NCBI GenBank assembly: GCA_900549745.1 | Contig: URPJ01000004.1 | Span: forward strand, 77,635-141,634 | From: an uncultured Collinsella sp. | Lineage (GTDB): Bacteria; Actinomycetota; Coriobacteriia; Coriobacteriales; Coriobacteriaceae | Direction: 5' to 3' | Length of the DNA: 64,000 bases | Shown: positions 16,301 to 25,577 of the stretch, piece by piece | How positions within the stretch are numbered: position 1 is the first letter of the stretch | Layout: each line of letters opens with the position of its first letter | Notes under the pieces: model-generated | Database searches by the model: none | Seen by the model: only the letters and a program-made list of their open reading frames with translations | Told to the model about the DNA's origin: nothing | Program-made: the position numbers and the translations under genes

Positions 16301-16560
16301 GGGACACACTTTTCCAATGGCGGCCCAGGCGGAAAGTCCATCCCGGAATCCGCGCTCAGACTGGGACGTAGTTTCCGGATGGCGCCTCAAGCGGAAACTG
16401 CGACCCGGAATCGAGCCGTAGAGTGGGACGTAGTTTCCGGATGGCGCATCAAGCGGAAACCGCATCCCGGAATCTAAGCTCGAAATGGGATTCATTTTCC
16501 TGATGGCGGGCTCAGCGGAAAATGCGACCCGGAATTTGCTCTGAGAACGGGACACGCTTT
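16301..16560. repeat. Tandem array, exact 62-bp period, hairpin in each unit
   Basis: GGGAC or GGGAT recurs at 16301, 16363, 16425, 16487 and 16549, exactly 62 bp apart, giving four full units and a fifth partial one. Each full unit has a stem around GGATGGCG-type sequence: ACTTTTCC/GGAAAGT, AGTTTCC/GGAAACT, GTTTCC/GGAAAC and CATTTTCC/GGAAAATG. The stems change together between units. It ends about 100 bp before the patatin gene. Confidence 0.88.
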
Positions 16561-16658
16561 CCCGCCGACCGCCACGCCCTCCCCAACTCCAAAACCTGCG
16601 CGCTCGCCATCCCAAAACTGGGTAGAAGAAGGCCAAAACGCAATCGCAGGAGGTCAAC

Positions 16659-17537
16659 ATGACTGCAGAAGATAAGGCAAAGAACGCCGGCAAGGTCGCG
16701 CTCGTCTTGGAGGGCGGTAGTTTTCGCGGGCAGTTTACCGCGGGCGTGCTCGACGTTCTCATGGAGGCTGGCGTCGAGATTCCGGCTGTCTACGGTGTAT
16801 CGGCCGGCGCCCTCAACGGCGTGAACTACAAATCGCACCAGATCGGCCGTGCCAACCGCATCAACCTGGCTTTCTGTAACGACAACCGCTTCATGGGCGC
16901 CGCGTCGTTTGCGGCCACGGGCTCTATTGTCGGCTACGATTTTATCTTCAACGATGTCCAGGACCGCCTGGACCCCTTTGACAACGAGACGTTCGATGCG
17001 AGCCCCATCGAGATGTACGCCGTCGCGACGGACATGCTCTTTGGAACCGCCACGTACCTCCCGGTCAAAAGCGCCGTGCTCGACCTCGACGCTGTGCGCG
17101 CATCGACCTCGTTGCCGCTGGTGACACCGCCGGTCGAGATAGACGGGCACAAATACGTCGACGGCGGCGTGGCCGATTCGGTTCCTATCGAGCATGTGCT
17201 GGAGGAGGCGGGCTTCGACCGTGCGGTCGTCATCGTCACGCAGGACCGCTCGTACGAGAAAAAGCCCTACGAGTTTTTGCCGGCCGCGCGCGCCCGCTAT
17301 GCCGACTACCCCTATCTGCTCGAGGCTATCGAGACGCGCCACGACCGTTACAACATCCAGCGCATGCACCTGTGGAAGTATGAGCGCGAGGGCCGTGCGT
17401 TGGTCGTCGCTCCGCAAAAGCCGGTCGAGGTCGGCCATGTTGAGCACGATCCGGCAAAGCTTCTGGACCTGTATATCCAGGGCCGCCAGGAGGCAAAGCG
17501 CCTGCTCGCGGAAATCCAAGAGTTCGTTGAGCGCTAG
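16659..17537 (+). CDS. Patatin-like phospholipase
   Basis: 292 residues. AGGAGG precedes the ATG at 16659. The oxyanion loop GGSFRGQFTAGVLD, the nucleophile elbow YGVSAGALNG (GxSxG) and the Asp of YVDGGVADSVP form the patatin Ser-Asp dyad. The length and the second half (VIVTQDRSYEKKPYEF) fit the bacterial YjjU/RssA-like patatin group. There is no signal peptide, so it should act in the cytosol as a lipid acyl hydrolase; the substrate is unknown. It stands alone: a repeat array lies upstream and the rplM promoter downstream. Confidence 0.9.
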   Translation: MTAEDKAKNAGKVALVLEGGSFRGQFTAGVLDVLMEAGVEIPAVYGVSAGALNGVNYKSHQIGRANRINLAFCNDNRFMGAASFAATGSIVGYDFIFNDVQDRLDPFDNETFDASPIEMYAVATDMLFGTATYLPVKSAVLDLDAVRASTSLPLVTPPVEIDGHKYVDGGVADSVPIEHVLEEAGFDRAVVIVTQDRSYEKKPYEFLPAARARYADYPYLLEAIETRHDRYNIQRMHLWKYEREGRALVVAPQKPVEVGHVEHDPAKLLDLYIQGRQEAKRLLAEIQEFVER

Positions 17538-17636
17538 CGACGGCGAACCCTCAAAAAATGACAACAGCTAAAGAGCTGGAAAATCACGGCTCGTGGATGA
17601 CATGTGCAGAAAGTCTGGTCAGATCCAAAATACCTG

Positions 17637-17664
17637 TTGACTCGGGCGACGAGCGGGGTAATAT
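17637..17664 (+). promoter_or_regulatory. Promoter of rplM-rpsI
   Basis: TTGACT (17637-17642) and TAATAT (17659-17664) are spaced by 16 bp, leaving a leader of about 60 nt before the GTG start. I see no clear ribosomal-protein leader structure. Confidence 0.75.
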
Positions 17665-17730
17665 GGACGGGTTACTTGCAGAGCCCCGTGAATCTCTGTA
17701 ACAACACGTACTGTACATGGAGGAGTCTAA

Positions 17731-18174
17731 GTGATTTCGAAATCGACTCACTACGCCAAGCAGGGCGAGGTCCAGCGCAACTGGGTTCTCGTCGACGCCG
17801 ATGGTGCTGTCCTGGGCCGTCTTGCCACCCAGATCGCAATGATCCTGCGCGGTAAGAACAAGCCCCAGTTCACGCCCAACAGCGACTGCGGCGACTTCGT
17901 TGTCGTCATCAACGCCGATAAGGTCCAGCTTACCGGTAACAAGGCCGACACGAAGACCTATTATCGCCACAGCGGCTACAACGGCGGCCTCAAGGCTGAG
18001 AGCTTCCGCCAGGCTATGGAGAAGCACCCGGAGAAGGTCATCGAGCGCGCCGTTCGCGGCATGCTGCCCAAGACCACCCTCGGCCGTGCCCAGATGACCA
18101 AGCTTAAGGTCTACGCTGGTGCCGAGCATCCGCACGCTGCCCAGAACCCCACGAAGATTGAGCTGGAGGCTTAA
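17731..18174 (+). CDS. rplM: 50S ribosomal protein L13
   Basis: 147 residues. The GTG at 17731 is preceded by GGAGGAG. The sequence carries the L13 core (WVLVDADGAVLGRLATQIAMILRG, then HSGYNGGLK and RAVRGMLPKTTLGR). L13 binds 23S rRNA domain II early in large-subunit assembly. It is 2 bp ahead of rpsI, the near-universal bacterial pairing. Confidence 0.98.
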   Translation: MISKSTHYAKQGEVQRNWVLVDADGAVLGRLATQIAMILRGKNKPQFTPNSDCGDFVVVINADKVQLTGNKADTKTYYRHSGYNGGLKAESFRQAMEKHPEKVIERAVRGMLPKTTLGRAQMTKLKVYAGAEHPHAAQNPTKIELEA

Positions 18175-18176
18175 AG

Positions 18177-18572
<396 letters not shown>

Positions 18573-18602
18573 GGTTTTATCTCCTTTCGAGATACAATGT
18601 AC

Positions 18603-18646
18603 AAGCGGGGCCTGCCGATTCCTCGGCGGGTCCCGCTTTTCTTTTT
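18603..18646 (+). terminator. Terminator of rplM-rpsI
   Basis: A 16-bp stem (18603-18618 with 18623-18638, two G-U pairs) is followed by TTCTTTTT. Confidence 0.92.
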
Positions 18647-18695
18647 CGACTAGGGTGGGCGGTTGCATATCGCCTGCTAGGGAAGGAGCAATCCT

Positions 18696-20033
18696 ATGCC
18701 CCAGAACATCTTCGGTACCGACGGCGTCCGTGGCGTCGCCAACGCCGATCTTTCGTGCGACCTCGCGTTTCGTCTGGGCCGCGCGGCGACCAAGTTTCTT
18801 GGTCCGGATATCTGCATCGGCCGCGACACGCGTCTTTCGGGCACCATGCTCGAGAGTGCTCTGACCGCCGGCATTATGGCCGAGGGCGGCCGTCCGCACT
18901 GCTGCGGCGTTATCCCCACGCCTGCCGTGGCGCTGCTCACCGTTCAAAACGAGCTCGATGGCGGCATCGTCATCTCTGCTTCGCATAATCCGCCGGAGTT
19001 CAACGGCATCAAGTTCTTTAGCCGCAAGGGCATGAAGCTTCCCGATGCTGTCGAGGAAGAGATCAGCGCCTGGGTCATGTCCGAGGAAGCCATGGCTGCC
19101 GACACGCTGCCGACCGGTGCCGGCGTGGGCCACATCATCAAGATGAAGGACGCTCGCAAGGCATACGTCGACCACGCCATCGATACGCTTGATGGCCTGA
19201 GGCTCGACGGCCTGGTCGTTGCCGTCGACTGCGGCCACGGTGCTTCTTGCCAGACCACGCCCGCCGCGCTGCAGCGCCTGGGTGCCACGGTCCATGCCAT
19301 CAACACCGATTATTGCGGCACCGACATTAATGTTGAGTGCGGCTCTACGCACCTCGAGCCCCTTCGCGAGCTCGTGCTGCGCACCCATGCTGATATCGGC
19401 CTGGCCCACGACGGCGACGCCGACCGCGTACTGTTCGTGGACAGCGAGGGCAATGAGATCGACGGTGACTACATCCTGGCTATCTGCGGTTCTGACCTCG
19501 CCGCTCGCGGCAAGCTCGCCAACTCCGAGATCGTCTCGACCGTCATGTGCAACCTGGGCTTCTCCATCGCTATGAAGGAGCAGGGCTTCGAGATGGTCCA
19601 GACCGCCGTGGGCGACCGCTACGTTCTGGAGCGCATGCTCGCGGACGGCGCCGTCATCGGCGGCGAACAGTCCGGCCACATCATCTTCCTGGAGCACAAC
19701 ACCACCGGTGACGGCCTGGTGACGGCTCTGCAGCTGCTGGCCGTGCTCAAGCGCACCGGTCGCACCCTCACCGATCTTGCCGGTATCATGAAGAAGTACC
19801 CGCAGGTACTCGTCAACGTGCATTCCGACAACAAGGCTGGTCTGGACGATTGCCAGCCCATCTGGGATGCCGTCGCTGCCGCCGAGAAGGAGCTTGACGG
19901 CCGCGGCCGCATTCTGGTGCGCCCGAGCGGTACCGAGCCGCTGGTCCGCGTGATGGCCGAGGCCGAGACGCACGAGCTGACCCAGCGCGTTGTCGACGAC
20001 ATCGTCGAGGTTGTCAAGCGCGAACTTCCCTAA
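18696..20033 (+). CDS. glmM: Phosphoglucosamine mutase
   Basis: 445 residues. It starts with the family signature FGTDGVRGVAN. The catalytic Ser lies in ISASHNPPEFNGIKFF, the metal loop is DGDADR, the sugar-binding loop is GEQSGH and the phosphate site is RPSGTEPLVRVM. GlmM converts glucosamine-6-phosphate to glucosamine-1-phosphate on the way to UDP-GlcNAc and peptidoglycan. GGAAGGAG precedes the ATG. Nearby nagB acts on the same sugar phosphate in the catabolic direction. Confidence 0.97.
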   Translation: MPQNIFGTDGVRGVANADLSCDLAFRLGRAATKFLGPDICIGRDTRLSGTMLESALTAGIMAEGGRPHCCGVIPTPAVALLTVQNELDGGIVISASHNPPEFNGIKFFSRKGMKLPDAVEEEISAWVMSEEAMAADTLPTGAGVGHIIKMKDARKAYVDHAIDTLDGLRLDGLVVAVDCGHGASCQTTPAALQRLGATVHAINTDYCGTDINVECGSTHLEPLRELVLRTHADIGLAHDGDADRVLFVDSEGNEIDGDYILAICGSDLAARGKLANSEIVSTVMCNLGFSIAMKEQGFEMVQTAVGDRYVLERMLADGAVIGGEQSGHIIFLEHNTTGDGLVTALQLLAVLKRTGRTLTDLAGIMKKYPQVLVNVHSDNKAGLDDCQPIWDAVAAAEKELDGRGRILVRPSGTEPLVRVMAEAETHELTQRVVDDIVEVVKRELP

Positions 20034-20104
20034 TGGTCAAAAACGGGTGCCAAGTGGTAAACTGTTAAGGTTATTTTGGTTAATCGGTATGTCCGAGGGG
20101 GAGC

Positions 20105-20602
20105 ATGTTCACTAAAGTCCTAAGGTCTTTTGGTATGCGTGGTCGAGTCCTTACGCTGGATGCTCCCATCTCGGGCGACGTCATTCCGCTCTCCGAGGTA
20201 AACGATCAGACGTTTGCCACCGGCCTTTTGGGCCAGGGCGTGGCGATTCAGCCCACCGGAACGCGTGTGATTGCACCGGCTGATGCCAAGGTCGAGGCCA
20301 TTTTTCCCACGGGACACGCCGTTGCGCTTAACACGGTCGATGGCTTGGACGTGCTCATCCACGTTGGTTTGGACACTGTTCAGCTCGAGGGCAAGCACTT
20401 TACCGTACATGCGCAAGTGGGTGACATCGTCCATAAGGGCGATGTACTCATTGAGTTCGATCGCGAGGCAATTGCTGCCGAGGGCTACGATGTGACGGTT
20501 CCCATCTTGGTGTGCAACTCCGTTGAGTTCTCGAGCATCAAGGGTTCCGTTGGCGTGCATGTCGAAGAGATGGACCAGCTCATCGTTGCTCGCGAGCGCT
20601 AG
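20105..20602 (+). CDS. PTS glucose-type EIIA protein (Crr-like)
   Basis: 165 residues, the length of a free-standing EIIA-Glc. The ATG at 20105 follows GGGGGAG. The two active-site histidines are in place: His71 in TGHAVAL and His86 in VLIHVGLDTV. A C-terminal IKGSVGVHVEEMDQL segment is normal for the family. It takes phosphate from HPr and passes it to an EIIB domain; as a single-domain protein it may serve several permeases lacking their own IIA and may signal sugar status. No EIIBC gene is adjacent. It is followed closely by nagB, which suggests amino-sugar use. Confidence 0.92.
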   Translation: MFTKVLRSFGMRGRVLTLDAPISGDVIPLSEVNDQTFATGLLGQGVAIQPTGTRVIAPADAKVEAIFPTGHAVALNTVDGLDVLIHVGLDTVQLEGKHFTVHAQVGDIVHKGDVLIEFDREAIAAEGYDVTVPILVCNSVEFSSIKGSVGVHVEEMDQLIVARER

Positions 20603-20642
20603 CAAGTGCACGTGGCCATTAGCCTACAATTCAAACACGTTT

Positions 20643-20676
20643 ACGGAGGGCGCTCTTGAAAGAGGACGCCCTCCGT
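20643..20676 (+). terminator. Hairpin after the EIIA gene
   Basis: A 10-bp perfect stem ACGGAGGGCG/CGCCCTCCGT with an inner CTCT/AGAG pairing. No T-tract follows, so it may be a processing or weak termination site. The rest of the 271-bp gap before nagB has no recognisable feature. Confidence 0.5.
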
Positions 20677-20873
20677 GGCAAGATGGGATTTGTCCGAAGC
20701 TAAAAGGCTTTGGGTCACCGTGGACGGGCAGGGGCCTCGACGCGGTTAGACACGAGACACATACATTACGCGACCTCGCCCTGGTGGCCGCACACGTTGG
20801 TTGCGGCCGACGCGGGCCGCGGGCAAGTGCTTGTAAGGGAGCCTTGCCTCTCTTGTACGAGAAAGGACGCGTA

Positions 20874-21602
20874 ATGAAGATCATTAAAGCTAAAGACTAC
20901 GAGGATATGAGCCGCAAGGCCGCCAATATTATCTCGGCCCAGGTTATCCTCAAGCCCGACTGTGTGCTGGGCCTTGCCACCGGCTCCACCCCGATCGGTG
21001 CCTACAAGCAGCTCGCTGCTTGGTACAAGAAGGGCGACGTCGACTTTGCCGAGGTCAGCACCTACAACCTGGACGAGTATCGCGGCCTTTCGCACGACGA
21101 TCCCCAGAGCTATCACTACTTCATGCGTGAGAACTTCTTCGATCACATCAACATCGACCTTAACAACACGCATGTGCCCGACGGTTCCAACCCCGACGCC
21201 GCCGCTGCCTGCTCTGAGTACGACAAGATCGTCGCCGACGCCGGTTATCCGGATCTGCAGCTGCTCGGCATTGGCAACAACGGCCACATTGGCTTCAACG
21301 AGCCCGATGACCACTTCTCCAAGGGCACGCACTGCGTCGACCTCACCGAGAGCACCATTCAGGCCAACAGCCGCCTGTTCGACAGCATCGACGATGTTCC
21401 CCGTCAGGCCTACACCATGGGTACCCAGACCATCATGTATGCCCGAATGATCCTGGTCGTCGCCAACGGCGAGGCCAAGGCTCAGGCCGTGCATGACATG
21501 TGCTATGGTCCGGTTACGCCCGAGTGCCCGGCTTCGATCCTGCAGCTGCACACCAACTGCGTTGTCGTTGCCGACGAGGCCGCCCTTTCGCTCTGCGAGT
21601 AG
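20874..21602 (+). CDS. nagB: Glucosamine-6-phosphate deaminase
   Basis: 242 residues, typical for Gram-positive NagB. I chose the ATG at 20874 (GAAAGGA upstream, start MKIIKAKDYEDMSRKAA) although the frame stays open to 20523. Key motifs are LATGSTPIGAY for phosphate binding, STYNLDEY with the catalytic Asp region, and LGIGNNGHIGFNEP. It converts glucosamine-6-phosphate to fructose-6-phosphate and ammonia, feeding amino sugars from mucin or chitin into glycolysis. No nagA lies beside it in this window. Confidence 0.96.
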   Translation: MKIIKAKDYEDMSRKAANIISAQVILKPDCVLGLATGSTPIGAYKQLAAWYKKGDVDFAEVSTYNLDEYRGLSHDDPQSYHYFMRENFFDHINIDLNNTHVPDGSNPDAAAACSEYDKIVADAGYPDLQLLGIGNNGHIGFNEPDDHFSKGTHCVDLTESTIQANSRLFDSIDDVPRQAYTMGTQTIMYARMILVVANGEAKAQAVHDMCYGPVTPECPASILQLHTNCVVVADEAALSLCE

Positions 21603-21636
21603 CGCGAATCCTGCAGCTCGACATAGCCTTGCCTAA

Positions 21637-21664
21637 GGCCTCCGCTTTGCGGGGGCCTTTTTGC
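21637..21664 (+). terminator. nagB terminator
   Basis: GGCCTCCGC/GCGGGGGCC (21637-21645 with 21649-21657, one G-U pair) is followed by a run of T. Confidence 0.9.
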
Positions 21665-22050
21665 TATCCCTTTTCGCCCACTTGACCAAAATCTTGCCGC
21701 AAGCTTGACGAATGCCGGATGCCCAACAGCTTGATTCATTCCATACCAGATTCTATGCAAAAATGCCACTAGAAGGTCGTAGACGGTAGCGGGTGCTAGG
21801 CGAGTTGAATGACATGGCTGAACCTTGTTCATCTGCGTTACACTGCCGCTTAGATGGGACAAGCTGACAAGCTCATTTACCTGCTTAAAGACCGATTAGT
21901 CGGGGGATTAATAACAATCGGCCCTCGCTGTACAAAAACTTGCCGCTTGCGTACCAAAAGACAACCTAAAACACAAGGTCGCTCTATTCATAGCGCGGCT
22001 TGTATGGTCTTGCGGCTACAGTGTCCATACGGTCGAGTTGAGGAGCGGGC
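21665..22050. other. Intergenic region upstream of the SARP-like regulator
   Basis: 386 bp between the nagB terminator and the regulator start. It is less GC-rich than its surroundings, with several A-rich patches. I see a ribosome site (GAGGAG) just before 22051 but no convincing -35/-10 pair, repeat or RNA gene. Confidence 0.4.
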
Positions 22051-25050
22051 ATGGTAAATGATTTGAGCGGTATAGACGACCTCGAGCTGCTGCCGCTGGG
22101 CGGAGGCTATATGGTGCGACGCGAACGCTTGATGAATGAGCTTATCGCCAAGGGCCGAAAGGCCGGCATCGTGGTGCTTTATGCGCCCGACGGGTTTGGG
22201 AAGACCTCGGTGCTGCTGCAGTACACCCATGAGGTTAAATGCGACCCGACGCGAGGCCCCGTGCGGATTATCGAGGCCGATCGCGCCACTGGGCGCGAGG
22301 TGTTTATGCAGCTCGAGGTGGTTACCGAAGAACTCAAAGACAAACCGCACTCCCTTATCGCGATTGATAATGTGCCAAACCTCGATCAGCACGATACCGA
22401 AGACCTCATCGACAGGATTCGCGGCCTGCGCGCTATGGGGATAGGGGTCTTTATCTCCTGCCGTCCTTCAAATCGTCAGCTGATTCATGGGCTGGGCGAT
22501 TCGGTTAAGATCAATGCGCAGATGCTCAAGGTGCATGCCTATGAGTATTCGGCGTGGGCATCGGCGTTTTCGATCAGCACATCGCTCGACTTTTATCAGC
22601 TCACGCAGGGCGTGCCCGAGCTCGTTTCGGCATTGCAGACGGGTCTGTATGGCCAAGGCGACGTAGCCGGTCTGCTCGAAAACGAGATTGTCAACGTATA
22701 TGGCGCGGCACTTGCCGATCTGGCTTCGCTCGACAATAATGCGCTGTTTTGCGTGGCATGTCTCATGGTTTTGATGGGCGAGGGCAATATCGCAGAACTC
22801 GAGGCTTGCGGGGTGAGGCTGTCGATGGTCGACCAGTCCTACTTTGTACGCGACTACCCGATCTTTGGCTTGGATCCCGCCGAGCGGAGTTTTACGTGTC
22901 TGGGCACGGAGGATAACGGACGCTTGCGCTTGCGTAAGTTGGTGGCCGAGGTTCGCCCCGAACTTGTTCCGAGGGCGGCCCGGATTTTGCTTAAGGCGGG
23001 CCGATGCGATGCGGCGATGGGCCTGGCGGACGCCTTTTTGGACCGTGAGGCGGTTCTTGAACTTGCTGGGCAGTATGGGGTCGATTTTGCTCTGACGGGG
23101 CACGGGGCCGATATCTGCCGAGCAGCGCTGGGCACGATCGACGCTGACGATCCGGCTCCAGAGCCAACGCCTGCCGAGGCGCTTGGCGTATATCTGGCAG
23201 CGGTCAGCGTGTCCAACACAAAGCTCGCCCGCTATATGGCATCGGTCATCGAGCGCGGGGGCGAACGGGCGGCCTGCGAAATAGACCCTGTTTCATGGAG
23301 GGTGGCCCAGACACTGACGGCTGTTTGCTATGGGGACAACGGGCTTGGGCTTCCTACGAACCTGGCCGTGCCAGAAATCGAGACATCCCATACCGCACTC
23401 GATATGTTGTCTGCGCATATCGAGGTCAAGCGCTGTCTGACCGAGCGGGGAAATGACGGCGGCGTTCTACAGCAGCTCAAAACGAGCAGGGCCTACGACT
23501 GCGAGCTCGACATCGCGGGGATTGTTATACGGGCCGATAGCATGCTGGTGGAGCTCTTTGATGGGTCGTTTGCGGGAACCGACGAGCGCGACGACGAGAT
23601 GACGGTGGTGCGGGAGGCGCTCGACGTACGTGGGCTTAAGGCGATGGCTATCTGGGTGCGCATGGTGTTGGCGGCACGGCGGCTCCTTTCCGGCTTGCCG
23701 GTAACCGACGATGCGGCGTTCAACGAGCTCGATCGTTTTGCCGTGCGCATGCGCGACAACCAGATTCAGCTGTTTGGCCTGTTGCTAGAAGGTTGGCAGT
23801 CGCTGGCAGAGGGACGGCCGGTTAATGCAAAGTTCCGTGCGGTCCAAGTGCTTAAACTTGCCGAGGAGTCGATTGCGTACATGCGCGATAACGCATTGCT
23901 GCTGGAGCGCGCAGCGTATCTGCGTAACACGTCGATGGTTTCGGTACGCGAGGAAGCGGAGCTACTCGATATAAGCCAGACGCAGGTTGGTGGCGCAGAA
24001 GCCTGGATGGTGGCGCTGCATTTGGCCTGTGCGGGCCGAGACAGCGATCTTGCGGCCTGGATGTCCATGAATCGTGCGGGAATTCTAGAGCCATCGTATC
24101 GGCTCTTTGCGCGCCTTGCCATGCATTGTCTGGGCGAGCCGGCGGCCAGGATACGCAAGAAGCTTCCCGTGCGCGAGCTGTCGCGGTATTCGCTGCGCGA
24201 CGATTTAGAAGGGGAGGGCGAGCGCCTGTTCCAGGCCGGCGAGGTTGAAGCCGTTGATACCATCGACCATATCGAGATTCGTATGTTTGGGGCGTTTCGC
24301 GCCGAGCGCGACGGGTTTCCCATCACGGACAAAATGTGGCGCCGCAAGAAGGCGGCGACACTTGCCGAGCGGCTTGCGCTGGGCATGGATGCGCTCGTCG
24401 ATCGTGAGACGCTGGCCATGGAGCTGTGGCCCCATGCCGAGTTCAATAGCGCCCGCAACAACCTGTACTCGACGATATCGCGCTTGCGGTCGGCTTTGGG
24501 GCCGACGCCGGATGGCAAGTCATGCGTGCTCATCCAAAATGAATGCATTGGGCTCAACGGCGACTACGTCAAGACCGATGTACGGCTGTTTGACCAGATA
24601 AGCCGCGAGGTTTTGGGAAATCGCACGGGTGCGCGCGGGCCCCATCTGGTCGAGTTGTGCCTTAAGATTGAACAGCTTTATGCCGGACCGTTGTATGTTC
24701 CCAATGGCTGTAATCCCACCTACTTTTTGCGCATGCGGCGCATTATGCAGTCAAAGTACATCGATTGCATGATTAAGGGAGCAAATGCCGCTCTAGAAGA
24801 AAACGATCTGCAGTCGGCGATTTGGCTGGCGGAGTCGGGGCTTCGACAGGAAACGGCGCGTGAGGATATGGTGCGCTGCGCCATGCGCGTCTACAGTGCG
24901 GCGGGGCGACGGCGCGATATCGTCGAGCTGTACAGCGGGCATATGCACCACCTGAGGGAGCAGGTCAATGGCGTGCCCGAGCCCGAGACGCGGCGCCTAT
25001 ACGAGCGCTTGGTGGAGGGGCGGCTCAATCGCGTGCTGGTCGAACGATAA
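22051..25050 (+). CDS. Large SARP/BTAD-type transcriptional activator with N-terminal ATPase domain
   Basis: 999 residues. The N-terminus carries a P-loop (YAPDGFGKTSVL, about residues 47-58) and an SLIAIDNVP Walker B-like strand, as in STAND/MalT-type regulators. A long helical middle follows. Near residues 745-830 is an OmpR/SARP-type winged helix (EIRMFGAFRAERDGFPI ... SRLRSALG), followed by a BTAD/TPR region to the C-terminus. The domain order is therefore ATPase, helical repeats, DNA-binding domain, BTAD; most SARPs put the DNA-binding domain first. No signalling partner or target gene is next to it, so its regulon cannot be guessed. GAGGAG precedes the ATG. Confidence 0.85.
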   Translation: MVNDLSGIDDLELLPLGGGYMVRRERLMNELIAKGRKAGIVVLYAPDGFGKTSVLLQYTHEVKCDPTRGPVRIIEADRATGREVFMQLEVVTEELKDKPHSLIAIDNVPNLDQHDTEDLIDRIRGLRAMGIGVFISCRPSNRQLIHGLGDSVKINAQMLKVHAYEYSAWASAFSISTSLDFYQLTQGVPELVSALQTGLYGQGDVAGLLENEIVNVYGAALADLASLDNNALFCVACLMVLMGEGNIAELEACGVRLSMVDQSYFVRDYPIFGLDPAERSFTCLGTEDNGRLRLRKLVAEVRPELVPRAARILLKAGRCDAAMGLADAFLDREAVLELAGQYGVDFALTGHGADICRAALGTIDADDPAPEPTPAEALGVYLAAVSVSNTKLARYMASVIERGGERAACEIDPVSWRVAQTLTAVCYGDNGLGLPTNLAVPEIETSHTALDMLSAHIEVKRCLTERGNDGGVLQQLKTSRAYDCELDIAGIVIRADSMLVELFDGSFAGTDERDDEMTVVREALDVRGLKAMAIWVRMVLAARRLLSGLPVTDDAAFNELDRFAVRMRDNQIQLFGLLLEGWQSLAEGRPVNAKFRAVQVLKLAEESIAYMRDNALLLERAAYLRNTSMVSVREEAELLDISQTQVGGAEAWMVALHLACAGRDSDLAAWMSMNRAGILEPSYRLFARLAMHCLGEPAARIRKKLPVRELSRYSLRDDLEGEGERLFQAGEVEAVDTIDHIEIRMFGAFRAERDGFPITDKMWRRKKAATLAERLALGMDALVDRETLAMELWPHAEFNSARNNLYSTISRLRSALGPTPDGKSCVLIQNECIGLNGDYVKTDVRLFDQISREVLGNRTGARGPHLVELCLKIEQLYAGPLYVPNGCNPTYFLRMRRIMQSKYIDCMIKGANAALEENDLQSAIWLAESGLRQETAREDMVRCAMRVYSAAGRRRDIVELYSGHMHHLREQVNGVPEPETRRLYERLVEGRLNRVLVER

Positions 25051-25082
25051 AAAACGGGCGCCCGAAGTACTTGGGCACCCGT
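25050..25082 (-). terminator. Terminator of the yhbY transcript (minus strand)
   Basis: On the minus strand a 10-bp stem (one G-U pair) is followed by TTTTTTAT. It begins right after the stop of the convergent regulator gene and may serve both. Confidence 0.85.
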
Positions 25083-25119
25083 AAGCTTGCTATGTGTTGG
25101 CTCGCCGGATCATTGGCTC

Positions 25120-25419
25120 CTAGACGAGTTTGATCTTCTCGATGTCCTTGCGCGAGGACTCGCGATACAGCGAGAACTTGCGGCCGATGACCTGGACGAC
25201 CTCGGCGTGGCAACGCTCGGCGAGCTCCTCGGCGGCTTCGCGGGCGGAAAGGCTGGAGCCATCGAGCACGGAGCACTTAACGAGCTCGTGCTTCTCCAGG
25301 TAGGCGACCGTCTGCTCGACGGTGCCCTCGTTGACGTCGGACTTGCCGATGATGATGGCGGGGTTGAGGTGATGGGCCATGCTGCGAAGCTGCTTGACCT
25401 GTGCTCCTGTCAGTGCCAT
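25120..25419 (-). CDS. yhbY: YhbY family RNA-binding protein (CRM domain)
   Basis: 99 residues, the whole length of a stand-alone CRM protein. The sequence LTGAQVKQLRSMAHHLNPAIIIGKSDVNEGTV is the family hallmark, and the CRM GxxG loop corresponds to IIGKSD. YhbY-like proteins associate with pre-50S particles in ribosome assembly. The ATG at 25419 has an AGCGAGAACC context on the minus strand without a strong SD. It could share a transcript with the methyltransferase gene at 25578, 158 bp upstream. Confidence 0.92.
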   Translation of the reverse strand: MALTGAQVKQLRSMAHHLNPAIIIGKSDVNEGTVEQTVAYLEKHELVKCSVLDGSSLSAREAAEELAERCHAEVVQVIGRKFSLYRESSRKDIEKIKLV

Positions 25420-25577
25420 GGGTTCTCGCTTTCTATGTATGGGGCGCCCCGCGACGGGGCCTTAATCTACGTGAGCTGTCCCACGATAGCGCAGGAACGG
25501 CGCGGTGTGGAGCGCGTTTGCCCAGTTCAAAAAGAATGCGGATGCCGAGTGAGTGGGCGGTGCGGGCTGCGAACAGG

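Noticed and set aside
16301..16560. CRISPR array
   Set aside because: The whole 62-bp unit is repeated; there are no unrelated spacers and no cas genes nearby.
15608..16658. Prophage or integrated island at ssrA
   Set aside because: No integrase or phage gene is present; only short repeats remain, so it is reported as a possible scar.
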